From the NCBI RefSeq assembly GCF_003999975.1, contig NZ_RJAC01000012.1, positions 124,001 through 188,000 on the forward strand: a DNA stretch of 64,000 nt, in the 5' to 3' direction. The notes beneath the pieces are model-generated. The model made no database searches, was not told the DNA's origin, and saw only the letters and a list, made by a program, of their open reading frames with translations. Below, in pieces: positions 1 to 9,953 of this stretch; the first letter of the stretch is position 1, and every line of letters starts with the position of its first letter. The stretch is from Actinoplanes solisilvae. GTDB taxonomy: Bacteria; Actinomycetota; Actinomycetes; Mycobacteriales; Micromonosporaceae. The translations under genes were made by a program, and so were the position numbers.

Positions 1-126
1 GGCGATCGGCGCGGCGGCCAGGGGGAGCCGGCCGACCTGGCTGGCGACGAGGACGAGGGGCACGTAGGGCCGGCGCAGCACGGCGCGGGCCCCGACCCGC
101 TCGGCGGGCGTGGTTGAGGCAGACAT
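1..126 (-). CDS. Partial membrane transporter, MFS-like N-terminus
   Basis: Only the first 42 codons are in the window; the gene runs off the left edge. The ATG at 126 is preceded on the minus strand by a GGAG-type ribosome binding site about 9 bases upstream. After a short polar N-terminus (MSASTTPAERVGARAVLRRP) comes a hydrophobic stretch, YVPLVLVASQVGRLPLAAAPI, that looks like the first membrane helix of a major facilitator transporter. The family call rests on this one helix and its typical RRPYVPLVLVASQ-like lead-in, so it is tentative. Confidence 0.5.
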   Translation of the reverse strand, partial: MSASTTPAERVGARAVLRRPYVPLVLVASQVGRLPLAAAPIA

Positions 127-203
127 GAGGTATCACTCCGGGAAGAAGCGGAGAAAAGCGTGAGAAGCAGGCGCGACAATGCCCGGCTGAGAGCAGAGGT
201 GAG

Positions 204-389
204 TCAGGCGCGACGCTGGGGCCACGGAGGGAACAGTGGCGGAGGCGTCCAGCGCGGCAGGTCCCGGAGTGTGATGGCGGGCGCGAAGTCGCGGCGCTCG
301 TGGTCGTCGCCGTAGAGCGGCAACGCAGGGGTGATCCAGCTCGCGGAGGGGGCCCAGAACCGGGCCGCTGAGCGTGCGATCACCGTCAC
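204..389 (-). CDS. Small hypothetical protein, 61 residues
   Basis: A 61-codon frame starts with ATG 3 bases after the stop of the NYN-domain gene and ends before the transporter gene, all on the same strand. About 50 of 60 third codon positions are G or C, as in real genes of this window. The product is rich in Pro, Trp, Arg and Leu (for example the tail LFPPWPQRRA) and has no signal peptide or membrane helix. It could be translationally coupled to the upstream gene. I do not recognise the family, and a chance ORF is possible. Confidence 0.45.
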   Translation of the reverse strand: MTVIARSAARFWAPSASWITPALPLYGDDHERRDFAPAITLRDLPRWTPPPLFPPWPQRRA

Positions 390-392
390 AGT

Positions 393-773
393 CTAGCGCC
401 GGGGCACGTTTGAGGGACCCCTCACCTCGGCCCCGTACGCCGTCACGCGGTCGCGCAACCCGCGGTCGGCGGTGATCACCACGACGCGGCGGTCCGCGGC
501 CGAGATCCGTACGAGATCAGCGATGGTGTCGTCGCCCGAGCCGGGCGCACTGACTACGCGAACACCGTTCGACCTCGACGGCACGTCGCGGGCTTTACCC
601 TCCACGACCAGCACAACTTCGACCGGGCCGGGCAGGTCGGGCAGTCCCTCGGCGATGACCGGGGTCAATGCGTCGCGGAGTCGGGCCGCCGCGGCCGCCC
701 GGTCGCGCCACCAGCCGTCGGGGACGGAACCGACGACGTTGGCCCCGTCGACGACCACCAAGGGTACGGTCAT
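393..773 (-). CDS. NYN/YacP-like PIN-fold nuclease
   Basis: A 126-residue protein that matches the NYN (YacP-like) branch of the PIN nuclease fold. Visible motifs are VVVDGANVVGS near the N-terminus (first acidic active-site residue), GSGDDTIADLV in the middle and VVITADRGLRDRV towards the end, followed by the GAEVRGPS strand that closes such domains. These Asp residues normally coordinate metal for RNA cleavage. The minus strand carries TAGGCT at 781-786, exactly 7 bases before the ATG, and no Shine-Dalgarno sequence, so the mRNA is probably leaderless. This hexamer lies inside the HAIR-like operator shared with the Clp gene. The specific RNA target is unknown. Confidence 0.8.
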   Translation of the reverse strand: MTVPLVVVDGANVVGSVPDGWWRDRAAAAARLRDALTPVIAEGLPDLPGPVEVVLVVEGKARDVPSRSNGVRVVSAPGSGDDTIADLVRISAADRRVVVITADRGLRDRVTAYGAEVRGPSNVPRR

Positions 774-776
774 GAA

Positions 777-797
777 GTTGAGCCTACCCGAGTCAAG
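777..797. promoter_or_regulatory. HAIR-like HspR operator
   Basis: The sequence is GTTGAGC, seven bases, then AGTCAAG. It matches the HspR operator HAIR (CTTGAGT-N7-ACTCAAG) at 11 of 14 defined positions with the exact spacer. It sits in the divergent region between the NYN gene and the Clp ATPase gene and covers the NYN gene's putative -10 hexamer. HspR control of Clp chaperone genes is established in Streptomyces; binding here is inferred. Confidence 0.6.
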
Positions 798-904
798 TTT
801 CGCTCAGATATGGGAATGGTTCGCTACGCCACAGCGCTGATACGGGTCGTGCGCGCTGGGTAACACCGCCGCACGAGGGCCAATAAACAGAAGAGAGAAG
901 ACGT

Positions 905-3454
<2,550 letters not shown>

Positions 3455-3470
3455 CGCATACAAAGTGAAC

Positions 3471-3498
3471 GGGCCCGGCGTCTCCGAACGCCGGGCCC
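3471..3498 (+). terminator. Intrinsic terminator after the Clp ATPase gene
   Basis: A perfect 10-bp inverted repeat, GGGCCCGGCG and CGCCGGGCCC, with an 8-base loop starts 16 bases after the stop codon. It has no T-run. It ends at the stop codon of the convergent LysR gene, so it may serve both strands. Confidence 0.75.
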
Positions 3499-4517
3499 TA
3501 CGTGTCGGTGACCGTCGCCAGATTCCGGCCGACGACGCCCAGCTGCGGATAATCGGCCATCCACTCGACGAAACCGGGGTTTCGCTCGACGACCTCCTGG
3601 TAGGCCTCCTGCGCCATCGTCATCAGCTTGTCCGCGCTGAGCGCCGCGAGCGAGTCGGGATGCCAGCCCAGCACCAGCCGCCAGCGCAATGGGGCGCCCC
3701 GCAGCGGCCGTGAGGTCAGCCCGGCCGGCGGGCGGAACGTGCCCTGGCACAGGGCGAGCGCCATCCCCGACTCGACCATGTCCAGGCAGCCGCGGATGTC
3801 CGCCTCGAACATGCGCCGCGGTGTGAAGCCGGCCCGGGAACAGGCCGCCGCGAAGCAGTCGCCGAAGCAGCCGTCGCCCTGACCGGCCACCCACGACTCC
3901 GAGGCCAGCTCGGCCAGGTCGACGTCGACGCCCTTGGTGCCCGCGTGGTCGTCGGGCATCAGCGCGCAGATGCCGTCGACCGCGATGGTCTGCCAGACCA
4001 GCCCGTAGTCGGCTGACGGGATGGCGTCGCCGCACACCCCGACCTGGGCGTAGTCGAGCTTGCCGGCGAGCACCATGTTGGCCAGGTCGTCGACGTAGTA
4101 GGAGGCCTGCGTGGTGATCTGGGCGTCCGGCTGGGCCTGGGCCAGGCGCGAGACCATCCCGCCGATGATCGGGCCGCCCGACGCCCCGATGCGGTAGCGG
4201 CTCATGGTGTCGTGCCCGCTCGCGCCGGCCAGCCGGGCCGCCTCGTCCTGCAGGCCCTTCATCGCCGGCAGCAGCACCCGCGCGCGGGCGAGCACCAGTT
4301 CACCGAGCGCCGTGGGCCGGGCGCCGCGACGGTCCCGTTCGAACAGCGGGCCGCCCAGAGTGCGTTCGATGCGCTGCAGCTGCGCGGTCAGGGCCGGTTG
4401 AGCCAGACCGAGCTGCGATGCCGCCTTGGTGACGCTGCCGGTCTCCGCGATGGCGCAGACCACCTTGAGATGGCGCAGCTCCAGGTTCATAACGTGACGG
4501 TAGGACCAAGAAGACAT
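3498..4517 (-). CDS. LysR-family transcriptional regulator
   Basis: A LysR-type regulator of about 330-339 residues. The N-terminal winged helix reads MNLELRHLKVVCAIAETG, then AASQLGLAQPALTAQLQRIE as the recognition helix and GGPLFERDRRG as the wing, followed by a substrate-binding domain. Either ATG 4517 or ATG 4490 could be the start; the second places MNLELRHL at the N-terminus, where LysR proteins usually begin, and neither has a strong ribosome binding site. A 15-base inverted repeat just upstream (4531-4545) could be its autoregulatory site. The inducer and targets cannot be read from the sequence; the neighbouring hemerythrin gene is codirectional, not divergent. Confidence 0.9.
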   Translation of the reverse strand: MSSWSYRHVMNLELRHLKVVCAIAETGSVTKAASQLGLAQPALTAQLQRIERTLGGPLFERDRRGARPTALGELVLARARVLLPAMKGLQDEAARLAGASGHDTMSRYRIGASGGPIIGGMVSRLAQAQPDAQITTQASYYVDDLANMVLAGKLDYAQVGVCGDAIPSADYGLVWQTIAVDGICALMPDDHAGTKGVDVDLAELASESWVAGQGDGCFGDCFAAACSRAGFTPRRMFEADIRGCLDMVESGMALALCQGTFRPPAGLTSRPLRGAPLRWRLVLGWHPDSLAALSADKLMTMAQEAYQEVVERNPGFVEWMADYPQLGVVGRNLATVTDT

Positions 4518-4530
4518 CGAAGGCTAGCCC

Positions 4531-4545
4531 TATCGCGCGGCGATA
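4531..4545. promoter_or_regulatory. Possible LysR autoregulatory inverted repeat
   Basis: TATCG-CGCGG-CGATA is a perfect 5-bp-armed inverted repeat 14 bases upstream of the farther LysR start. LysR-type regulators bind partly palindromic T...A sites in their own promoters; the assignment here is positional inference. Confidence 0.4.
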
Positions 4546-4590
4546 GATCCTCCACTTATGACAAATGGGTTAACCAATCCGGTGTTTTCC

Positions 4591-5178
4591 CTACAAATCC
4601 TTGGCGTACGTGGTTCGGCGTGTGACGGCATCGCGAAGTTTGTCCACGACGGCCACGGCCGGGTCGACCACCTTGTTCCAGGGTGGAGTGGACGGAGTGC
4701 CAGGATGCGGGCGGGTCGGGGCTGCTTCCTGGGCGGTCTCGAACCGGTTGCCGACCCGGATCAGGTCCTCGATCGGCACCATCTGAACGAGGACGGGCAG
4801 CAGCTCCTCGGCGTCCGCGTCGACGTGCCGGCGCACGGATTCGACGACCGCGGCCGCCCGGTCGGCGCCGCCGTCGCGCACCAGTTGTTGCAGAGTGATC
4901 AACAACTGGTGGTCCTCGGCCAGCTCACGGTCGGCCAGGTCGTCGCCGCCGGGGACGGTGCGGCGTACGGCGGGGTAGAGGTATTGCTCCTCGGCGCTCA
5001 GGTGCCGGGAGAGCTCGGCCACCACGACGTCGACCAGCCGCCGATCGTCCGGGGCGGCGGTCAGCTGGTCGCAGAGCGCCAGCAGTTCACGGTGTTCCTG
5101 GGTCACGACATCGACGACATTGCGGCCGGTGGTCTCGCCACCCACCGGCGGCAGCGGGGGAAGATTCAAGGAAGACAC
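4591..5178 (-). CDS. Hemerythrin HHE domain protein
   Basis: A 195-residue protein whose first 130 residues form a four-helix hemerythrin-like domain. Metal ligands are visible in the expected rhythm: H29 (QEHRE), H59 with E63 (RHLSAEEQYLYP), H90 (EDHQ) and H118 with E124 (RHVDADAEELLP). The GTG start at 5178 is the only sensible one. Such proteins hold a di-iron or similar metal site and take part in oxygen, nitric oxide or redox sensing and iron storage. The C-terminal 65 residues are Pro-rich and then helical and are not part of the domain. The gene lies upstream of the LysR gene in the same direction but 73 bases separate them. Confidence 0.85.
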   Translation of the reverse strand: MSSLNLPPLPPVGGETTGRNVVDVVTQEHRELLALCDQLTAAPDDRRLVDVVVAELSRHLSAEEQYLYPAVRRTVPGGDDLADRELAEDHQLLITLQQLVRDGGADRAAAVVESVRRHVDADAEELLPVLVQMVPIEDLIRVGNRFETAQEAAPTRPHPGTPSTPPWNKVVDPAVAVVDKLRDAVTRRTTYAKDL

Positions 5179-5255
5179 GGCGCGCTGATACCCCAGCGCG
5201 GTCGCGTGGCAAACCCCCGGGAACCGTTGCGATGATCTGCTGGTAAGAATGGCGG

Positions 5256-6563
5256 ATGGAGCTCACCGCCGCCGACGAGGTCACCGGCATCTGCCGTGAC
5301 CTGCTGCGCATCGACACCACCAACACCGGCGACCCGCGCACCACCGTCGGTGAACGGGTCGCCGCCGAATACGTCGCCGCCCAGCTCGGCGAGTCCGGCA
5401 TCGAGGTCGAGCTGCTCGAGTCGGCGCCCACCCGGGCCAACCTGGTCGCCCGCATCCCCGGCGCCGACCGCAGCCGGGGCGCCCTGCTTGTGCACGGACA
5501 CCTCGACGTCGTCCCGGCCGACGCGAGCGAGTGGTCGGTCGACCCGTTCTCCGGCGAGGAGAAGGACGGCTACCTGTGGGGCCGCGGCGCGATCGACATG
5601 AAGGACTTCGACGCGATGATGCTCGCCGTGGTCCGTGACTGGTCCCGCACCGGTTACGTGCCGCCGCGCGACATCGTGCTCGCCTACACCGCCGACGAGG
5701 AAGCCGGCATGCAGTTCGGCTCCCAGTGGCTGGTCGAGAACCACCGCGATCTGTTCGACGGCTGCACCGAGGCGATCGGCGAGGTCGGCGGCTACTCCTA
5801 CACGGTGAACGACGATCTGCGCCTCTATCTGGTGCAGACCGCCGAGAAGGGCCTCGACTGGCTGCGCCTGCACGCGACCGGCCGCCCCGGGCACGGCTCG
5901 TTCATCCACGACGACAACGCGGTCACCACGCTGGCCGAGGCGGTCGCGCGGGTCGGCCGCCACCGGTTCCCGACCGTGGTCACGCCAACCGTCAAGGCCT
6001 TCCTCGAGCAGGTCGGCGACGCCCTGCAGATCGACATCGACCCGGCCGACCCCGAGGTGGCGATCGCCAAGCTCGGCCCGATCGCCAACCTGATCGGCGC
6101 CACGATCCGCAACACGGCCAACCCGACGCGGCTCGAGGCGGGCTACAAGGACAACGTCATCCCCGGCCGGGCGTCCGCGACCATCGACTGCCGCACGCTG
6201 CCCGGCGAGGCCGACAAGTTCCTGGCCGAGCTGCGCGAGCTGGTCGGCGACGGCATCGAGATCGAACACGTGCACCAGCAGCCGGCGGTCGAGACCGAGT
6301 TCGGCGGCGAGCTGGTCGACGCGATGGGCGCGGCGCTGCGCGCCGAAGACCCGGGGGCGCGTACCGTGCCCTACCTGATGTCGGGGGGAACGGACGCGAA
6401 GGCGTTCGCGACCCTCGGCATCCGTTGCTTCGGGTTCGCCCCGTTGCGGCTGCCCGCTGACCTGAACTTCGCCTCGCTGTTCCACGGCATCGACGAGCGC
6501 GTCCCGGTCGAGGGACTAAAGTTCGGCGTGCGTGTGCTCGACCGACTGCTGCGGAACAGCTGA
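5256..6563 (+). CDS. M20-family metallohydrolase
   Basis: A 435-residue cytosolic M20/ArgE/DapE-type zinc hydrolase. The metal-binding and catalytic motifs are present: LLVHGHLDVVPAD (H80, H82, D84), WGRGAIDMKD, and YTADEEAG with the acidic pair E148-E149. A dimerisation domain (residues about 190-310, GLDWLRLHATGRPGHGS) interrupts the catalytic domain, and the last metal His lies in the C-terminal LFHGIDERV segment. It probably cleaves an acylated amino acid or small peptide; the substrate is not evident. The next gene starts 21 bases downstream, so the two are likely cotranscribed. Confidence 0.9.
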   Translation: MELTAADEVTGICRDLLRIDTTNTGDPRTTVGERVAAEYVAAQLGESGIEVELLESAPTRANLVARIPGADRSRGALLVHGHLDVVPADASEWSVDPFSGEEKDGYLWGRGAIDMKDFDAMMLAVVRDWSRTGYVPPRDIVLAYTADEEAGMQFGSQWLVENHRDLFDGCTEAIGEVGGYSYTVNDDLRLYLVQTAEKGLDWLRLHATGRPGHGSFIHDDNAVTTLAEAVARVGRHRFPTVVTPTVKAFLEQVGDALQIDIDPADPEVAIAKLGPIANLIGATIRNTANPTRLEAGYKDNVIPGRASATIDCRTLPGEADKFLAELRELVGDGIEIEHVHQQPAVETEFGGELVDAMGAALRAEDPGARTVPYLMSGGTDAKAFATLGIRCFGFAPLRLPADLNFASLFHGIDERVPVEGLKFGVRVLDRLLRNS

Positions 6564-6584
6564 TATGTGGAAGGACCCATACCG

Positions 6585-7265
6585 ATGACCGACCAGAACG
6601 CGGAGCTCGACGCTGCCCTCGAGCAGGTGATCGAGGCCGCCCGCGCCCACCTCGCGGCGGTCAAGGCGGCCGAGGGCCGTGTCGACGACGACGGCGTCTG
6701 GCAGGCGTACGTCAACCTGAACAACACCTCCTTCGCGTACGACGAGAAGCTTCTCGACGCGTACGGCGAGGTGACGCCCTGGGACGTGGAGGCGATCGAC
6801 CCGAACGAGGCCGACCAGCGCTTCGGCCTGGGTGTCGGCGGGACCGAGGACGCCGAGTCGGCCGACCCTTACCCGCAGGTGCTCTCGGTGCGGCAGCGGC
6901 GCGACTACCGGGTGCCCAGCGTGTCCGCGCTGCTGCGCCGGGCCGAGGAGGCGCGCCGCAGTTCGGTGCCCGACGACGAGGACGCCGGGCCGGTCGAGAC
7001 GGTCGGGGAGGCCGTGCTCGAGCTGCTGCAGGCCGGTGACGGGTCGCTGTCGTCGCTCGACGTGCCCGAGCTGGAGCCGCTCGACGGCCTGCTCACGGTC
7101 ACCGAGATCACCGAGCCGCTCGACCTCGACGAGTTCGAGGACTCCGACGGTGAGGGCCCGTTCGCGCCGAAGCAGGGCGATCTGCTGGTCGGGCGGCTCG
7201 ACGAACACCCGTTCCTGCCCGACGAGGACGACCACGACCACGATCACGCTGGTCACCAGCACTGA
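6585..7265 (+). CDS. Acidic conserved hypothetical protein with His-rich tail
   Basis: A 226-residue very acidic protein. I chose ATG 6585 because GGAAGGA ends 9 bases before it; the in-frame GTG 6567 would place the start inside that ribosome binding site. The N-terminal 80 residues are helical (QNAELDAALEQVIEAARAHL), the middle is rich in Asp and Glu, and the tail reads DEDDHDHDHAGHQH, which could bind divalent metal. It resembles actinobacterial hypothetical proteins encoded beside M20 hydrolases and DUF5703. No catalytic motif is visible and I assign no function. Confidence 0.8.
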   Translation: MTDQNAELDAALEQVIEAARAHLAAVKAAEGRVDDDGVWQAYVNLNNTSFAYDEKLLDAYGEVTPWDVEAIDPNEADQRFGLGVGGTEDAESADPYPQVLSVRQRRDYRVPSVSALLRRAEEARRSSVPDDEDAGPVETVGEAVLELLQAGDGSLSSLDVPELEPLDGLLTVTEITEPLDLDEFEDSDGEGPFAPKQGDLLVGRLDEHPFLPDEDDHDHDHAGHQH

Positions 7266-7281
7266 GATTCGGTTGTGACTG

Positions 7282-7315
7282 AAGAAGGGCCTGTCCGTCA
7301 GGACGGGCCCTTCTC
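7282..7315. terminator. Bidirectional terminator between convergent genes
   Basis: GAAGGGCCTGTCC and GGACGGGCCCTTC pair over 13 bp with one G-T mismatch around a GTCA tetraloop. The stem lies between the acidic-protein gene and DUF5703 and reaches the latter's stop codon. Confidence 0.85.
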
Positions 7316-7505
7316 AGTAACTCAGCCCCGGCTGCGGGGTGGGCTGAACACGACGGCGGAGCATCACCTTGCGGGTGCCGTCCCGGAAGAGCTGGACGCG
7401 GGCCAGCTCCCATCCCGAGAACTCCGCCTGGATGGCCAACTGCGCCATCGCGGTCAAGCGATCGACGTTCGAGGGCAACCGCAAGGGCGCGTATTCGTAA
7501 TCCAT
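7314..7505 (-). CDS. DUF5703 family protein
   Basis: A 63-residue protein starting MDYEYAPLRLP and containing IQAEFSGWELARVQLFRDGTRKVMLRRR, the pattern of the actinobacterial DUF5703 family, which is found beside M20 peptidase genes in other actinomycetes. Length and start agree with that family. The function is unknown. It converges on the acidic-protein gene with a shared terminator between them. Confidence 0.85.
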   Translation of the reverse strand: MDYEYAPLRLPSNVDRLTAMAQLAIQAEFSGWELARVQLFRDGTRKVMLRRRVQPTPQPGLSY

Positions 7506-7766
7506 GACCCATAGGGTGCACCCGTTCCCGGGTGGTCGACAAGCTCTGACCAGCGCGTATTCACCCCCGGTCAGAGACAGCCGGGCGTCGGCCCAGGTAA
7601 GGGCGGTCGGGCCGGACTCCGTCGGCCGACGGCTGCGGCAATCGTCACAGGCGACCGGCCCGGATCGATTTGTCGTCTTCCCGACACGACTCCGGCTTTG
7701 AACCGAGGGCCGCCAGCGGGATCATGCCTGAGGTCAATCCACGGTGGACGATCTCGCGGAGGTCCG
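7506..7766. other. Intergenic region with an 8-bp inverted repeat
   Basis: This 261-base divergent region has no ORF I trust. It holds a perfect inverted repeat, CTCTGACC at 7544-7551 and GGTCAGAG at 7569-7576, which could be an operator for either flanking gene. The ribosome binding site of the sensor kinase (GGAGG, 7758-7762) lies at its right edge. Confidence 0.4.
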
Positions 7767-9761
7767 ATGCGCAGAAAACCGAGGTCGATCCGCTCCAAAA
7801 TCATCCTGGCCCTGGCGGTGCCCGTCGTCGCGCTGACCGGGTTGTGGGCCTTCGACGTGAACGCGGCGATCGGCGAGGCCTCGGCGCTGCGCGAGAGCTA
7901 CAACACCCGGGACAACGTCAGCGTGCCCTGCGACCGGCTGGTGGCCGCCCTGCAGACCGAACGCACCGCGTCGGCCTGGGTGCTGGCCGGCGGCAGCCCG
8001 TCGAGCACCACGCTGCGGACCGCGCGGGCCGCCACCGACGAGGCGATCGCCACGTTCCGCGAGCTGTCCCGGCGCTTCCGGGGCAGCGGGATCTCAGCCG
8101 ACATCACCCGGGCCCGCATCGCCGACCTGGACAAGGCGGTCGGCTCCGTCGCCGCGGTGCGGGTGCAGGTCGACACGCGCTACTTCAACCGGACCGCGGT
8201 CGTCAGCTCGTACACCAGCGTCATCGGCTACGCGTTCAGCGTGTCCAGCGCGGCCGCCGCGGCCAGCGACCCGGTCGTCGAACGCATCATGCGCACCTCG
8301 GTCGGCCTGCGCCGGGCCGGCGAGCTGCTGCAGCAGGAGGACGCCCTGGTCACCGCGGCGACGACGGCGGGCCGGCTGGACGCGAGCGAGCATCGGCAGC
8401 TCACCGAGATCGTCGGGGCGTTGCGCTTCCAGATCCCGACCGCGGGCTCGACCCTGCCCGCGCCGGACCAGGCCGCCTTCAAGACGATGCTCAGCAGCCG
8501 CACCTTCGCGGGGCTGCGGGCGGTCGAGGACGGGATCCTGCGCGACGGCGACGCCGGGCGGCCGTTGGCGGCCACCCGCGAGGTCTGGAAGGCCGCCTTC
8601 GACCCGGCCGTCATGCAGTTCTACGGCTTCCTCGCCAACGGCTACGACAAGGCCGCCGAGTTCGCGCAGGTGGAACGGGACCGGATCCTGGTCCGGTTCG
8701 GCACCTCGGGCGTTCTCGGCCTGCTCGCCATCGTGGCGGCACTGGTGCTCTCGGTCCGCCTCGGCGGTTCGGCGGTACGGCGGCTCGCCGTGCTGCGGAC
8801 GGCGGCTATCGACCTGGCCCACCACCGGCTCCCCGAGATGATCGCGCGGCTGCGCGCCGGGGAGCGCATCGACGCGGACGACGACGGGCTCGGCCGGTCG
8901 CTCGGCGACGGCTCCCCGGGCGGCCCGTCACGGCGCGGCGACCCGATGGGCGACGACGAGATCGCCGACGTGGGCGCCGCGCTGAACGAGGTGCAGCGCA
9001 GCGCGGTCGCCGCCGCGGCCGGCGAGGCCGCCCTGCGCCAGGACATCAACCGGGTCCTGGTCAACATCGCGCGCCGTAACCAGTCGTTGATCGATCGTCA
9101 GCTCGCCGCCCTGCGCCGCACGGGTGACGCCGAGGCCTCGGTCTTCCGGGCCGAGCAGCTCGCCGTCCAGATGCGCCGGCACGCCGAGCATCTCGTCATC
9201 CTCTCCGGCTCGGCCCGCAGCCGCCGCGGGCGCGGTCCCGAGCCGCTGCCGGCCCTGGTCAACCGGGTGGCGACCGAGGTGGAACACGCCGAGCGCGTCG
9301 AGATCGGCGACATCGCCGACGTCGAGGTGCCCGAGCCGGCCGTCGCCGACCTCGGGCACGTGCTCGTCGAGCTGCTCGAGAACGGCACCGGCTTCTCCCC
9401 GCCGGGCACGCCGGTGCGGGTGTCGGCCCGGCCCGTCCCGGGCGGCGTCGTGGTCGAGGTCGAGGACCGGGGCCTCGGCATGTCGGCGTCGGTGCTGGAC
9501 GAGACCAACCGCAGGCTCGCCCAGCCGGGCGAGTTCGACCCGGCCACCAGCGCGCGTCTCGGCCTTTTCGTGGTCGCGGTGCTGGCCGGTCAGCGCGGCA
9601 TCGCGGTCGAGCTGCGCCCGTCGGCCGTCCAGGGCATCACCGCCGTCGTGACCCTGCCCGAGGAGCTGGCGGTCCCGATGTCCCCACCGACGACGGCCGG
9701 GCCGCGCCGCACCGACGCGACCCGGCTGGTCGGCATGACCGGCCGGGCGCGCCGCGACTGA
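7767..9761 (+). CDS. Nitrate/nitrite-sensor-like histidine kinase, CvnA type
   Basis: A 664-residue membrane sensor kinase. ATG 7767 follows a GGAGG by 4 bases. It has TM1 at about 11-28 (IILALAVPVVALTGLWAF), an extracytoplasmic NIT domain with the ERTASAWVLAGG motif, TM2 near 312-330, a helical linker, an INRVLVNIARRNQSLIDRQL dimerisation segment, MRRHAEHLVIL, and an HATPase_c domain with N-box ELLENGTGFSPP (about 535) and EDRGLGMS. This layout is that of CvnA, the first protein of Streptomyces conservons. The usual partners (roadblock CvnB, DUF742 CvnC, GTPase CvnD) are not next to it. No textbook phospho-His box is seen, as in other CvnA proteins. Confidence 0.85.
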   Translation: MRRKPRSIRSKIILALAVPVVALTGLWAFDVNAAIGEASALRESYNTRDNVSVPCDRLVAALQTERTASAWVLAGGSPSSTTLRTARAATDEAIATFRELSRRFRGSGISADITRARIADLDKAVGSVAAVRVQVDTRYFNRTAVVSSYTSVIGYAFSVSSAAAAASDPVVERIMRTSVGLRRAGELLQQEDALVTAATTAGRLDASEHRQLTEIVGALRFQIPTAGSTLPAPDQAAFKTMLSSRTFAGLRAVEDGILRDGDAGRPLAATREVWKAAFDPAVMQFYGFLANGYDKAAEFAQVERDRILVRFGTSGVLGLLAIVAALVLSVRLGGSAVRRLAVLRTAAIDLAHHRLPEMIARLRAGERIDADDDGLGRSLGDGSPGGPSRRGDPMGDDEIADVGAALNEVQRSAVAAAAGEAALRQDINRVLVNIARRNQSLIDRQLAALRRTGDAEASVFRAEQLAVQMRRHAEHLVILSGSARSRRGRGPEPLPALVNRVATEVEHAERVEIGDIADVEVPEPAVADLGHVLVELLENGTGFSPPGTPVRVSARPVPGGVVVEVEDRGLGMSASVLDETNRRLAQPGEFDPATSARLGLFVVAVLAGQRGIAVELRPSAVQGITAVVTLPEELAVPMSPPTTAGPRRTDATRLVGMTGRARRD

Positions 9762-9766
9762 CAACG

Positions 9767-9950
9767 TCAACGCGCTGCGCTCTCCGGCACGGGCACCACC
9801 CCCGCGCCGGAGGATCGGCCCGGGCGGCGGCGCAGGTGATATCCGAGCGTCGCGGCGGCCAGGGCCAGGCTTCAGGCCGACCATCCAGCGCGAGGCGCCC
9901 AGCAGCAGGAAGACGGCGCGCCGGTAGGTGTCGGCGCGCAGCAGGACGAC
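9767..9950 (-). pseudogene. C-terminal remnant of a membrane protein, frameshifted
   Basis: Read on the minus strand, VVLLRADTYRRAVFLLLGAS then RWMVGL is followed, after a +1 shift near 9874, by SLALAAATLGYHLRRRPGRS and a stop at 9767-9769. Together these resemble the last transmembrane helix and basic tail of an integral membrane protein. No start or upstream part exists, because the aldo/keto reductase stop codon lies immediately before it. I read this as a decayed gene end; the family is not identifiable. Confidence 0.45.
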
Positions 9951-9953
9951 GGG

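Noticed and set aside
4558..5235. Plus-strand ORF opposite the hemerythrin gene
   Set aside because: The minus-strand protein has a full set of hemerythrin ligands; the plus-strand product has no recognisable domain.
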